From GCA-016699975 sp964420045 (GTDB lineage: Bacteria; Patescibacteriota; Minisyncoccia; Moranbacterales; UBA1568), in NCBI GenBank assembly GCA_964420045.1, contig CAYQPQ010000006.1, forward strand, positions 1-53,533: 53,533 nucleotides of DNA, given 5' to 3'. Below are positions 1 to 8,478 of the stretch, piece after piece. The stretch's first letter is position 1. Every line of letters starts with the position of its first letter. The notes beneath the pieces were generated by a model, which was not told the origin of the DNA, made no database searches, and saw only the letters and a program-made list of their open reading frames with translations. Position numbers and translations under genes: made by a program.

Positions 1-225
1 GCTCTTTCAGTATCGTGAAACGGTGGTTTCTATTTTAAGTTAGCAATACCAGAAATACTATGCACGCAAGAAAAAAGTTCCGACGAGGCGGCGGCATCTT
101 TGAAAGCGAAGCGAAGTTCATCATATGATTTTGTTTTTGATATCAAAACATCCTCGAATCTTGACACCAAAAGTATATCAAAAACCTCCTCCAAAAAATA
201 GCTCCTGTTTTCTTTTGTCAAGAAA

Positions 226-948
226 CTACAGTCCGACAAACGGATCCTGTTTAATACTGTCCTTCCCAATACCATACCCTGCAAGGAGCATCTCCATCGC
301 CTTCGTAAAGCTCGGTGTGCCCACCAGATAATATATCGGCGCCTTCACATCCGGGAGATATTTCGTGATCATTTCATCGCAAATAAATCCGCGATCGGCA
401 TCCCACACACAGACAGACCGATCTGTTTCCGTCATGGTAAATATCGGATGATAGGAAATATTCGAAAATGTTTTCAACTCATCAAGAAACGGGGTGTCTT
501 CCGGGCGGTAATTCGAATAGAAGAGGAAAAATTCCCGCGTATCGCCGTCATGATCCGCCTGACGCAAAATACTGCGCGCCGGCGTAATACCAATACCGCC
601 AACGAGAAAGGCGATCGGTCGCCGATCACCCGAAAGAAGCGTGAATTGCCCAATCGGCGCCCCCACTAACATCTCATCACCCGGCGAAAGTGCGGCAACG
701 GTCTTCTTGTATCCGCTCTCCGAAATTCGCATGGCAAACAGCAAATGATCTTCGTAGGGTGCCGAGGCGATCGACATGCAGCGATTCGCGCCTCGCGAAT
801 CATCCTCAACGAGCTTCGGAACCGCAAGCACACTATACTGCCCGGCAACAAATGAAAACTCTGCCGGTTTTTCAAGTTTCACCGCAAGTGTCTTCTCTGC
901 TATTTCAAAGACCTCAATAACTTTCGTTGAGAATGTTTTCATGGCCAT
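226..948 (-). CDS. Ferredoxin/flavodoxin-NADP reductase-like FAD oxidoreductase
   Basis: This 240-residue protein has the FNR two-domain layout. An N-terminal FAD-binding beta-barrel carries the motif RCMSIASAP at residues 56-64, which corresponds to the family RxYS motif with Met in place of Tyr. The NAD(P)-binding Rossmann part begins with VGGIGITP at 116-123, and a late YYLVGTP segment ends the fold. There is no iron-sulfur ferredoxin tail and no signal peptide, so it should be a soluble cytoplasmic electron-transfer flavoprotein. Two ATGs lie two codons apart at the start and neither has a clear Shine-Dalgarno sequence. ApbE (23697-24581) and an FMN-binding membrane protein (25116-25652) elsewhere in the window could be partners; that is inference. 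The partner substrate cannot be read from the sequence. Confidence 0.85.
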   Translation of the reverse strand: MAMKTFSTKVIEVFEIAEKTLAVKLEKPAEFSFVAGQYSVLAVPKLVEDDSRGANRCMSIASAPYEDHLLFAMRISESGYKKTVAALSPGDEMLVGAPIGQFTLLSGDRRPIAFLVGGIGITPARSILRQADHDGDTREFFLFYSNYRPEDTPFLDELKTFSNISYHPIFTMTETDRSVCVWDADRGFICDEMITKYLPDVKAPIYYLVGTPSFTKAMEMLLAGYGIGKDSIKQDPFVGL

Positions 949-1100
949 ATACCAACAACGTACAACAAACGACTGACAACGAACAGTAAGATAAAACCAT
1001 GAGAGCAGTCGTTGTTTATGTTGTTTGCTGTGGGTTGCTTGTTATTTATGTTGTAAGTTGTTCGTTGCGTGTGTTGTTCATTGTAAGCTACAAGTCGCTC
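949..1100. other. GTT/CAA-rich low-complexity tract
   Basis: This gene-free stretch is built from imperfect repetitions of short words such as GTTGTTCGTTGT and their complements. A similar tract lies at about 31345-31430, again just beside a tRNA gene. I see no promoter or open frame of note in it. Confidence 0.5.
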
Positions 1101-1103
1101 CAG

Positions 1104-1140
1104 TCGGGCCGCTGGGAATCGAACCCAGTCTACATTTCCT
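1104..1140 (-). pseudogene. 3' half of a tRNA-Pro-like gene (relic)
   Basis: Read on the minus strand, this piece has a perfect T-arm (stem CTGGG/CCCAG, loop TTCGATT) followed by CGGCCCG and a discriminator A. That acceptor strand is perfectly complementary to CGGGCCG at 1298-1304, on the far side of the intact tRNA-Pro. Its T-arm is almost the same as that of tRNA-Pro(CGG) at 30820. The upstream sequence does not form a matching anticodon stem, so it is called a relic. See the finding on split halves. Confidence 0.6.
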
Positions 1141-1183
1141 TCGGAACCGCGCCAGTCCCCCGGACTGCCGGACAATACCATTG

Positions 1184-1254
1184 TCGGGATGCCGGGAATT
1201 GAACCCGGTCTACCTGCTCCCAAAGCAGGCGTACTACCGGTATACGACATCCCG
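1184..1254 (-). tRNA. tRNA-Pro (anticodon TGG)
   Basis: The acceptor stem CGGGATG/CATCCCG, anticodon arm CCTGC-TTTGGGA-GCAGG and T-arm CGGG-TTCAATT-CCCG all pair, and the discriminator is A. The anticodon reads UGG. No CCA is encoded, so the CCA-adding enzyme at 29105-30646 would be needed. It lies between two halves of another Pro-like tRNA. Confidence 0.93.
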
Positions 1255-1264
1255 ACAGCGGTAT

Positions 1265-1304
1265 CGTCCCCAAAGCACGCGTACTACCGGTATACGACGG
1301 CCCG
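1265..1304 (-). pseudogene. 5' half of a tRNA-Pro-like gene (relic)
   Basis: On the minus strand this reads CGGGCCG, then a D-arm (GTATACCGGTAGTAC) identical to that of the adjacent intact tRNA-Pro, then CGTGC-TTTGGGG. The expected 3' anticodon strand is missing. The 5' acceptor strand matches the relic 3' half at 1104-1111 rather than the intact tRNA. Confidence 0.6.
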
Positions 1305-1351
1305 AATCTTTCACAGAGTACACTATCGACTTCCCCAGAGTACCAGTGAGT

Positions 1352-1385
1352 ACAAAAAAGCACAAATCCCCCTCCCGGGGGATTC
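1352..1385 (-). terminator. Rho-independent terminator of the HU gene
   Basis: On the minus strand, 25-30 nt after the HU stop codon, an 8-bp stem AATCCCCC/GGGGGATT with a short loop is followed by TGTGCTTTTTTG. Confidence 0.8.
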
Positions 1386-1408
1386 TATGCTTCTATCTTT
1401 TGTTTTGC

Positions 1409-1693
1409 CTACTTCACGGCATCCTTCAATGTCTTTCCAGCAGTAAATTTTGGAACCGTCATCGCCGGGATATTAATCTTCGCTTTGGTTTGCGGGTTGA
1501 TACCCACGCGAGCGGCGCGCTTTGAAACGCGGAATGTTCCGAAGCCCGTCACCGTCACCTTGTTCCCAGCACGCAATTCCGCCGTCACCACATCCACAAA
1601 CGCCTCGATCACCGCACTCACATCTCTTTTTGAAAGATCTGTCTTTTCGACAATCGCATGCGTCAGCATGTCTTTGTTAATGTTCTTCGCCAT
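1409..1693 (-). CDS. hup: HU-family nucleoid DNA-binding protein
   Basis: This 94-residue protein matches HU/IHF along its whole length. It has an N-terminal helical dimerisation region (MAKNINKDML...), the beta-arm segment with VTGFGTFRVSKRAAR, and NPQTKAKINIPA before PKFTAGKTLKDAV. HU binds DNA without much sequence preference and compacts or bends it. A GTG three codons upstream is possible. The ATG at 1693 is preferred because AGGTGG lies at good spacing in front of it and because the family normally starts MxKxxL. It is a single gene with its own terminator. Confidence 0.96.
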   Translation of the reverse strand: MAKNINKDMLTHAIVEKTDLSKRDVSAVIEAFVDVVTAELRAGNKVTVTGFGTFRVSKRAARVGINPQTKAKINIPAMTVPKFTAGKTLKDAVK

Positions 1694-1960
1694 AGTCTCC
1701 ACCTGCCTTTCTAGATTGTCCGTAAACGGAAAGATCTCATTTGATCTCTTCCCGCCCAGGGTTTCGTTTTATGCCCCATCATTCTAGCCTCTCCCAAAAA
1801 AGAAAGCAAATGCGCAAAAACTTTTCATGCCCCTGAAGCGAATGCTTATAAACAACTCTCTCGAGAAAAATACAAAGAACATAATTCAAAGGCAAACCAA
1901 GCACGCTCTATCAAGCACTGAAACATCTCCCGGAGAAATGCGCTAAATAGACACGCTTTT

Positions 1961-3493
1961 CTACCGTGCATATTCCACCGCGCGCATCTCTCGAAACACG
2001 ATAACGCGGATTTCCCCCGGATATTTCAACTCTTCCTCGATACGTTTCGAAATATCCTTCGCAAGCTTCATAGCGCCGAGATCATTCGTCTTTTCGGGAC
2101 TCACAAAAATGCGTACTTCCCGCCCGGCCGAGAGCGCATACGAGCGTTCCACCTCATCGAAGGTATTGATAAGCGCTTCCAGCTCTTCCAACCGCTTAAT
2201 GTATTTTTCCGCGGTTTCTTTTCGCGCACCCGGACGTGCCGCCGAAATAGCATCCGCTGCCGTCACAATATACGACTCAAGCGAAGAATGGGGAAACTCA
2301 TCATGATGGCATCGCATCGCCTCCGCCACTTCTTTTGCCACACCGAATTTCTCCAAGATTCGGATGCCGATTTTCACATGCGTGCCCTCGATCTCATGAT
2401 CAACCGCCTTGCCGATATCATGAAGCAGTCCCGCCTTCTTGGCGACCGCCACATTGCCACCAAGCTCCGCCGCAAGCGCCCCGGCAATAGCCGATACCTC
2501 AAGCGAATGCGTCAGAACATTCTGTTTGTAGCTATAGCGAAAGCGAAGCCGCCCGAGAATATAGAGCAGCTTCGGATGAAGCCCGGGAACGCCCGCGTCA
2601 TACGCAGCCGCTTCTCCCGCTTCGCGAATATTTTCATCTACCTGCTTCTTCGCTTCTTCCACCACTTCTTCAATGCGCGCCGGATGAATCCGTCCGTCGG
2701 CAATCAATTTCTCAAGTGCAATCTTCGCCGTTTCCCGACGCACCGGATCAAATCCAGAGATCAGCACCGTTTCCGGCGTATCATCCACGATGAGCTCGAC
2801 GCCGGTCAGTTTCTCCAGCGTTCGAATGTTTCGTCCTTCCTTCCCGATAATTTTCCCTTTCACATCATCCGAAGGAAGTTGCACGGTTGTCGTGGTAAAT
2901 TCCGACACATGCGAACGAGAATACCGCTGAATGACTTGCGCCATAACAGACATGGCTTTTCGCTCCATCTCTTCCTCGCCCTCTTTCTGCAGCTTTGCCA
3001 TCCGCTTCACAATCACATCCTGATTTTCTTCCTCCATGAGCTGGAAAAGGATATCCTTTGCTTCATCTTTGCTCAGTCCCGCTATTTTCTGAAGACGGAG
3101 CAATTCTTCTTCGCGAGCCTTCTCTGCCTCCGTGCGGATCGCCTGCACCTCCTCCGCTTTTTTCTCAACCGCTTTCCGAGAACGATCCAGTTCGGCATTC
3201 CGTTTATCAAGCGCCTCTTCCCTCGACTCAATGCGACGCTCCAAGCGCAGAATCTGATCCTCTCTCTCTTTCTCTTTTCGCTTCGTTTCTTCGAGAATAA
3301 GCACGGACTTCTTCTTTGCCTCAAGCAAAATATCCTCTGCGCGCTTTGCGGCGTCAGAGGTCATTTGTTCGGCCTTTCCCTCGGCAGTCGAGAGTTGCCG
3401 CTTCGCAATACTTTGACGAGCCAAATAGCCCAAGACCGAACCCGCAGAAAGCGTGAGCATGGTCAAGAGCACCAACGTAAGATCGGAGGACAT
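1961..3493 (-). CDS. rny: Ribonuclease Y
   Basis: This 510-residue protein has the full RNase Y architecture. An N-terminal membrane anchor (SSDLTLVLLTMLTLSAGSVL) comes first. A long charged coiled coil follows, to about residue 190. A KH domain holds GKIIGKEGRNIRT around residues 210-225, and an HD domain carries HSLEV and LLHDIGK around 325-360. RNase Y is the membrane-bound endonuclease that starts mRNA decay in bacteria lacking RNase E. A TTG eight codons upstream would extend the frame. The ATG at 3493 is chosen because the anchor then starts at the N terminus, as in the family. The gene is divergent from gpmI. Confidence 0.95.
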   Translation of the reverse strand: MSSDLTLVLLTMLTLSAGSVLGYLARQSIAKRQLSTAEGKAEQMTSDAAKRAEDILLEAKKKSVLILEETKRKEKEREDQILRLERRIESREEALDKRNAELDRSRKAVEKKAEEVQAIRTEAEKAREEELLRLQKIAGLSKDEAKDILFQLMEEENQDVIVKRMAKLQKEGEEEMERKAMSVMAQVIQRYSRSHVSEFTTTTVQLPSDDVKGKIIGKEGRNIRTLEKLTGVELIVDDTPETVLISGFDPVRRETAKIALEKLIADGRIHPARIEEVVEEAKKQVDENIREAGEAAAYDAGVPGLHPKLLYILGRLRFRYSYKQNVLTHSLEVSAIAGALAAELGGNVAVAKKAGLLHDIGKAVDHEIEGTHVKIGIRILEKFGVAKEVAEAMRCHHDEFPHSSLESYIVTAADAISAARPGARKETAEKYIKRLEELEALINTFDEVERSYALSAGREVRIFVSPEKTNDLGAMKLAKDISKRIEEELKYPGEIRVIVFREMRAVEYAR

Positions 3494-3709
3494 ACGAATA
3501 TTGTCCGTCCGCAACAAGATGTAAAGACTAGAATACCAATGGAGCGCGTGCGGAAAAGAAACATCCTACACGTGACTTTCTGTCAAAAACGACGGGAACA
3601 TGAACAAAGAAAACCAAAAAAGTATCATAGACGGGCGACTCTTGTTGAAAACGGAAAACTAAACGAGTTAAATACGGACTGCGTCTCATCATAAAACGAG
3701 CCTCGATTT

Positions 3710-3738
3710 TTGTCAAAGATGCGCCAAAATGATAGGAT
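3710..3738 (+). promoter_or_regulatory. Candidate promoter for gpmI
   Basis: TTGTCA at 3710-3715 and TAGGAT at 3733-3738 are separated by exactly 17 bp and point toward gpmI. The roughly 115-nt leader between this site and the start codon holds no clear open frame. Confidence 0.55.
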
Positions 3739-3860
3739 GGTGGGGATTGCAATTGTCTTGGTTCAAAACATTCACAGCCTCCCGGCAGACGCAGCAACTT
3801 TCAAAGAAAACCCTTCTCTCAAGCATCCCGATTTGAACATTTGCTCTTCATACATCGCCT

Positions 3861-5432
3861 ATGTATCGACCGCTCGTCTTGATTGTTCTCGATGGATGGG
3901 GACTGAGCAGCAGCACCCAAGGAAACCCCATCCGCGAAGCGACGCTCCCCACCATCGACAAACTCAACAAATACTATCCCATGACTGCGCTCCAGGCATC
4001 GGGCATCGCCGTGGGACTCCCCTGGAACACACCGGGAAACAGCGAGGTCGGACACATGACTATCGGCTCGGGGCGCGTCATCTACCAGAACCTCCCCCGA
4101 ATATCGCTCGCTGTCCAAGACGGATCGTTCTTCAAGAATGAAGCCTTCATGAATGCCATGCGTCGCGTTAAAGAAAATGGCGGCGCGCTCCACATCATGG
4201 GACTCGTCGGCGAAGGATCGGTGCATTCCAACAAGGACCACCTCTACATGCTGCTCCAAATGGCGGCGCAAAACGAACTCAAGAATGTCTTCATTCACGC
4301 CTTTACCGACGGGCGCGATTCCCCGCCAACCTCCGGCGTGCACACACTCAAGGAAGTCATGTCTCGAACCGCCATGCTCGGTGTCGGCACTCTTGCAAGT
4401 ATCGGCGGTCGAAATTGGGGCATGGATCGCAACAACAATTGGGAGCGCGTCGAAAAGGCCTACCAAGTATTCACCGAAGGCGCCCCCTCAACGGAAGATC
4501 TCGTCGCTTACACGGAGGCGTCATATCAAAAAGGCATCACCGACGAATATATCGAGCCCGTCGCACTCTCCAAAAACGGCAAGCCGGTCGGCATCATACA
4601 AGACGGGGACTCCGTTATTTTCTTCAATTACCGCGAAGATCGCGCCAGAGAGATAACCAAGGCCTTCTCGCTTCCCGATTTCGACGGCTTCCCTCGCTCT
4701 AAGAAGCTCGACGTCGACTTTGTCACCATGACCGAATACGAGCGCAATCTCCCTGTTCACGTTGCGTTCGCACCGGAAAAAGTCACTAACGCCCTCGGGG
4801 AAGTGCTCAGCAAACACGGCAAGGTACAGCTCCGCATTGCAGAAACCGAAAAATACGCGCACGTCACCTATTTCTTCAATGGCGGCACCGAGAAAGCCTG
4901 GCCGGGAGAAGAACGCATGCTCGTGCCATCCCCTTCAGTTGCTCATTTCGACGAGGTTCCCGAAATGAGTTCCGCCGAAACCACAAACAAAACCATCGAG
5001 GCGGTCCAGTCGGGAAAATACGATTTCATCCTCTTGAATTACGCAAGCCCCGACATGGTGGGACACACCGGCAATGAGCAAGCCTCTATCGAAGCCGTCG
5101 AATCAACCGATAAATGCCTCTCCCTGCTCATTCCTGCCGTTCTCCAAGCGGGCGGCGCCCTCCTCATTACCGCCGATCACGGCAATGTCGAAGAGGTTCG
5201 CAACCTCAAAACCGGAGAGAAAGACACGGAACATTCCAAGAACCCCGTCCCCTTATGGTTTGTGACTGCCAACAACCACCGAGAAAAAAGCGCCGAGGAA
5301 ATGGTACGGGAAGAGACACAAATAGAAGGACTCCTCTCCGACATTGCTCCCACCATCCTCGAACTCATGGAAATCGAAAAACCCGAAGAAATCCACAGCC
5401 AAAGCCTCCTCCGCCTCTTCGAGAAGAAATAG
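3861..5432 (+). CDS. gpmI: 2,3-bisphosphoglycerate-independent phosphoglycerate mutase
   Basis: This enzyme interconverts 3- and 2-phosphoglycerate in lower glycolysis using two metal ions (usually Mn) and a phosphoserine intermediate. The 523 residues are the normal family length. The metal motif DGWG is at 11-14 and the nucleophile is Ser61 in NSEVGH. The substrate-binding block HAFTDGRD and the segment GGRNWGMDRNNNWER follow. The second metal cluster includes TADHGN and EHSKNPVPLW near residues 435-465. It is monocistronic, with a promoter candidate upstream and a terminator directly downstream. Confidence 0.97.
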   Translation: MYRPLVLIVLDGWGLSSSTQGNPIREATLPTIDKLNKYYPMTALQASGIAVGLPWNTPGNSEVGHMTIGSGRVIYQNLPRISLAVQDGSFFKNEAFMNAMRRVKENGGALHIMGLVGEGSVHSNKDHLYMLLQMAAQNELKNVFIHAFTDGRDSPPTSGVHTLKEVMSRTAMLGVGTLASIGGRNWGMDRNNNWERVEKAYQVFTEGAPSTEDLVAYTEASYQKGITDEYIEPVALSKNGKPVGIIQDGDSVIFFNYREDRAREITKAFSLPDFDGFPRSKKLDVDFVTMTEYERNLPVHVAFAPEKVTNALGEVLSKHGKVQLRIAETEKYAHVTYFFNGGTEKAWPGEERMLVPSPSVAHFDEVPEMSSAETTNKTIEAVQSGKYDFILLNYASPDMVGHTGNEQASIEAVESTDKCLSLLIPAVLQAGGALLITADHGNVEEVRNLKTGEKDTEHSKNPVPLWFVTANNHREKSAEEMVREETQIEGLLSDIAPTILELMEIEKPEEIHSQSLLRLFEKK

Positions 5433-5437
5433 CAAAC

Positions 5438-5471
5438 AAAAAAACCGCCCCAATAAAGAGGTGGTTTTTTG
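5438..5471. terminator. Bidirectional terminator between gpmI and clpP
   Basis: An AACCGCC/GGTGGTT-type stem (one G-U pair) has A residues on the left and T residues on the right. It can therefore end gpmI rightward and clpP leftward. Confidence 0.75.
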
Positions 5472-5491
5472 TTGGCATATGTTGGAACAGA

Positions 5492-6082
5492 TCACCGCTT
5501 GTCAAGCACCTTGTCCACAATGCCATACGCAAGTGCTTCGCGGGCGCTCATGAAATGGTCGCGTTCGGTGTCGAATGCGATTTTCGACACCTTCTGTTTG
5601 GTGTGTTTCGAGAGAATCGCATTCAACCGATCGCGAGTCGCCAGAATATGCCGCGCATGAATATCAACATCCGTCGCCTGCCCCTCGGCACCGCCAAGCA
5701 CCTGGTGAATCATCACCTCGCCATTGGGAAGTATCATGCGCTTCCCGGGTGCACCCGACGCAAGAAGAATGGCCGCTGCGCTCGCCGCCATACCCACGCA
5801 AATCGTCTGCACATTTGGCTTCACATACTGCATCGTGTCATAGATCGCCAAGGCCGACGTCACCGATCCTCCCGGTGAGTTGATATACATCTTGATATCC
5901 TCCTTCGCATTCTCCGACTCAAGGAAGAGGAGTTGCGCAATAAGAGCATTTGCCATCCCATCCTCGATTCGCGTCCCGACAAATACAATGCGATCCTTCA
6001 AAAGACGCGAATAAATATCATACGCCCGCTCGCCAAAGTGCGTCTTCTCTATCACGGTCGGAATAAAATACTGGGCTTTCAT
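5492..6082 (-). CDS. clpP: ATP-dependent Clp protease proteolytic subunit
   Basis: This 196-residue serine protease subunit forms the tetradecameric ClpP barrel, which degrades unfolded proteins fed by a Clp ATPase. The catalytic Ser lies in GMAASAAA (about residue 101), the His in MIHQVLGG (about 126), and the Asp late in the C-terminal part. INSPGGSVTS is the conserved oxyanion-loop segment. The upstream in-frame TTG belongs to the Shine-Dalgarno TTGGAG, so the ATG at 6082 is used. No Clp ATPase gene is in the window. The gene follows trigger factor, and both genes have the same type of upstream element (6124-6246 and 7638-7761). Confidence 0.96.
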   Translation of the reverse strand: MKAQYFIPTVIEKTHFGERAYDIYSRLLKDRIVFVGTRIEDGMANALIAQLLFLESENAKEDIKMYINSPGGSVTSALAIYDTMQYVKPNVQTICVGMAASAAAILLASGAPGKRMILPNGEVMIHQVLGGAEGQATDVDIHARHILATRDRLNAILSKHTKQKVSKIAFDTERDHFMSAREALAYGIVDKVLDKR

Positions 6083-6123
6083 AAATATAGACTCCAAAAA
6101 ATTGGGAAGTACATGCTCTTCGC

Positions 6124-6246
6124 GGCAAAGAGAAAGAAATCAACGGAGGGGCGATCATACCCGCGAATATTCGAAACAGGGATTCTTTGGGTGGTTATTT
6201 CTCTCTGTGCTGTGCGAACACGGCAACCGAGCCCCGGAGCATTTCT
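6124..6246 (-). promoter_or_regulatory. Conserved leader-like element upstream of clpP (copy 2)
   Basis: This block shares several stretches with 7638-7761 in the same order. On the minus strand these are AGAAATGCTCCGGGGCT, AGAGAGAAATAACC, CAAAGAATC, CGCCCCT and TTTCTTTCTCTTTGCC, with unrelated sequence between them. It ends 41 nt before the clpP start codon. GGGGC can pair with GCCCC, and GAGAAATAA can pair with the later TTATTTCTTTCTC-like strand. The order a-b-a'-b' would be a pseudoknot. A regulatory function is inferred. Confidence 0.5.
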
Positions 6247-6282
6247 TGAACGTGCCACGAAGAGCACGTACAGATACTCCAT

Positions 6283-7575
6283 CTACTTCAACCCTTCCAA
6301 AAATTCTAATACTTTCTCATTTCTCAATCGTCCTTTGGAATATGAGTGCAGCCGCTCAAGATCAATATCTTTTTCAACCTGTTTCGTTGAGCGGTAATAC
6401 TGTAGTACGCGATTCATTTCCGCCTCGATGTCAGCAGCAGATGGCTCCAATTCGCGATCAATGGCAATCCTCTCGAGTGCGAGCGCCGAAAGCACGCGGC
6501 GATTCGCCTGCGGTGTCCAATCTTTTTCCAATTCCTCGCGAGTCTTCTTCGACTTTGCAAGGAAGTCATCGAGACTCGTGCCCATCTGCAACAACTGCAA
6601 CTCGAATTCGGCGAGCATTTTCCCGCGTTCTTCCGCAAGCAGCACATCGGGAATTTCCGCCTTCGACGCCTCAACCAGCGCTTCGATAATGTTGCCGCGC
6701 CGCTCCTCGCGAAGCGCCGCCTTCTCTTCTTCGAGCATGCCTTCCCGAATATTCTTTTTCAGCGCCTCGAGACTATCAAACTTCCCCAGAGACGATGCAA
6801 ATTCGTCGTCAATCGCAGGAATCTCCCGCTCTTCAACCGTCTTCATTGTTACCTCGAAATGCGCCAGCTTCCCCGCCAGATGCGACGCATGATATTCCGC
6901 AGGAAATGTCAGATCAAATGACTTCTCTTCTCCCGCTTTCATACCAAGAATCGCCTCTTCGAATCCGGGAATAAACGTCCCCTTTCCGAGAATCATGTGA
7001 TGTCCGCGCGACACGCCATTCTCTATCGGAACGCCATCTTGCAAGACACGAAAATCGATCTCGACGCCATCGCCCGATCGCGCCTCGCGATTCACTGTTA
7101 CAAACTTCGCCCGACTCTCGGCAACCGTTCGCAATTCCTTCTCGATATCCTTCTCATCGACAGTCGCCTCTTTCTTCTCCGCTTCGGCATTTGCCTTCTT
7201 TACACCCTTCTCCCAACCCGAAAGCGAAAGCTCCGGCATCACCGCCGTCACAATGACATATTCAAAATCCCCATTCTCCTCGCTCTTTTTGATTTCCGCC
7301 TTCGGTCGCCCGATAGCGTCTATCTTGTGCGCGTGCAATACCTTCTCATACGATTCGTGCAGAGCGTGTTCCGCCGCTTCCGCAAGTATCGCGCTCTTGC
7401 CTACTTTTTGTTCCACCATATTTCTCGGCGCCTTCCCTGCACGGAACCCGGGCACTTTCACATGCTTCGACACTTCCTCGGTGGCATGCTGAAACGCCGA
7501 CTTCCACTCATCCCACCCGAGCGACACCGAGATTTCCACCTCTGACTTCGGGAGTTTCTTAATATCAACCTGCAT
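6283..7575 (-). CDS. tig: Trigger factor, ribosome-associated chaperone and prolyl isomerase
   Basis: This 430-residue trigger factor sits at the ribosome exit tunnel and shields nascent chains. The ribosome-binding N-domain includes the signature GFRAGKAP at 43-50. The FKBP-type isomerase domain spans roughly 155-250 (GDGVEIDFRV, FIPGFEEAILGMKAGEEKSFDLTFP). A long helical C-terminal domain follows. The length is typical. Neighbours on the same strand are ppa upstream and clpP downstream; tig-clpP adjacency is common in bacteria. The spacing to the upstream element is 62 nt. Confidence 0.96.
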   Translation of the reverse strand: MQVDIKKLPKSEVEISVSLGWDEWKSAFQHATEEVSKHVKVPGFRAGKAPRNMVEQKVGKSAILAEAAEHALHESYEKVLHAHKIDAIGRPKAEIKKSEENGDFEYVIVTAVMPELSLSGWEKGVKKANAEAEKKEATVDEKDIEKELRTVAESRAKFVTVNREARSGDGVEIDFRVLQDGVPIENGVSRGHHMILGKGTFIPGFEEAILGMKAGEEKSFDLTFPAEYHASHLAGKLAHFEVTMKTVEEREIPAIDDEFASSLGKFDSLEALKKNIREGMLEEEKAALREERRGNIIEALVEASKAEIPDVLLAEERGKMLAEFELQLLQMGTSLDDFLAKSKKTREELEKDWTPQANRRVLSALALERIAIDRELEPSAADIEAEMNRVLQYYRSTKQVEKDIDLERLHSYSKGRLRNEKVLEFLEGLK

Positions 7576-7637
7576 ACGCCAAAAAATTTAATTCCAAAAA
7601 CCATTAACAAACAACCTCGCTGAAAGCTTCGATATTT

Positions 7638-7761
7638 GGCAAAGAGAAAGAAATAAACGAAGGGGCGAGCACACTCGAAAAAACACTCAACTAAAGATTC
7701 TTTGCGCGGTTATTTCTCTCTGGAATACAAAAATTCACCCACCAAGCCCCGGAGCATTTCT
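7638..7761 (-). promoter_or_regulatory. Conserved leader-like element upstream of tig (copy 1)
   Basis: This is the partner of 6124-6246: the same blocks in the same order, nearly the same length (124 against 123 nt), and the same position relative to the next gene. Block sequences are kept while the spacers differ, which argues for a selected element rather than a recent copy. It may be an RNA leader or a protein-binding site. Confidence 0.5.
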
Positions 7762-7839
7762 GAACCCGTCCGCATCGCTTGCGCGAAGCGCTACGGGCAG
7801 ATGGCGCCACATATCTGCATCTTCGCGCACAGTCCGTTT

Positions 7840-8379
7840 CTATTTCTCCTTTCCAAACTTCTCCTCATACATCTTGATACCTTTTTTCACGGCAACAAGC
7901 GCCTCTTTCTTCCCTTCGAAGCCCTTGATAACCACTTTTTTGCCATCTTCAATAGATTTGTAGGTTTCAAAGAAGTGTTGCATCTCTTTGAGCGTATGCG
8001 GATTCACATCCTTCAAAGTCTTCACCGTATCCCAGCGCGGATCCTTCGCGGGCACGGCAAGAATCTTGTCGTCGCTCTCGCCGCAATCCACCATATGCAT
8101 CACGCCGACAACGCGCGCATCCACCAAGATGCCCGGCGCCAAAGGATACGTCGAGAGGAGCACCACATCGAGCGCATCGCCGTCTTCCCAGAGCGTCTGC
8201 GGCACGAATCCATAGTCAAACGGGTAGTCCTGCGACGTTTTCATGGCGCGATCGAGCTTGATCAGTCCGGTTTTCTTGTCGATCTCATACTTGTTCTTCG
8301 ACCCCTTCGGGCACTCGACAATCACATTCACCGTTTCCGGCGACTTCTCCCCATACGAGACATCTTGCCACAGATTCAT
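7840..8379 (-). CDS. ppa: Inorganic pyrophosphatase (soluble, family I)
   Basis: This 179-residue enzyme hydrolyses pyrophosphate to phosphate and so drives biosynthetic reactions. The family signature is seen as DGDALDV at 66-72, with the acidic metal ligands kept. YEIDKKTG, YPFDYGFVP and the acidic KDPRWD segment are the other active-site blocks. The open frame extends 32 codons further upstream, but that extension is translated repeat DNA (8437-8468). The ATG at 8379 gives the usual N terminus, although no strong Shine-Dalgarno sequence precedes it. Confidence 0.94.
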   Translation of the reverse strand: MNLWQDVSYGEKSPETVNVIVECPKGSKNKYEIDKKTGLIKLDRAMKTSQDYPFDYGFVPQTLWEDGDALDVVLLSTYPLAPGILVDARVVGVMHMVDCGESDDKILAVPAKDPRWDTVKTLKDVNPHTLKEMQHFFETYKSIEDGKKVVIKGFEGKKEALVAVKKGIKMYEEKFGKEK

Positions 8380-8436
8380 AGGATTCGTCTTAATGATACG
8401 CTCGCAAACTGCAGAAACTTTCCATGAACACAGTAC

Positions 8437-8468
8437 GAGATTCCTCCGCTTCGGTCGGAATGACATCC
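8437..8468. repeat. REP-like palindrome (GAGATTCCTCCGCTTCGG type)
   Basis: This is an intergenic palindromic repeat of the type GTCATTCCGANCGAAG...GGAATCTC. Relatives in this window are at 30710-30807, 35085-35115, 35158-35205 and 43532-43635. Confidence 0.6.
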
Positions 8469-8478
8469 TGTTCAAATA

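Noticed and set aside
30..284. 84-codon leftward frame at the left edge
   Set aside because: It overlaps the end of the flavin reductase in another frame, has no ribosome site and no recognisable content.
2288..3694. 468-codon rightward frame across rny
   Set aside because: It is antisense to RNase Y, Arg/His/Leu-rich and without any domain; a shadow produced by codon bias.
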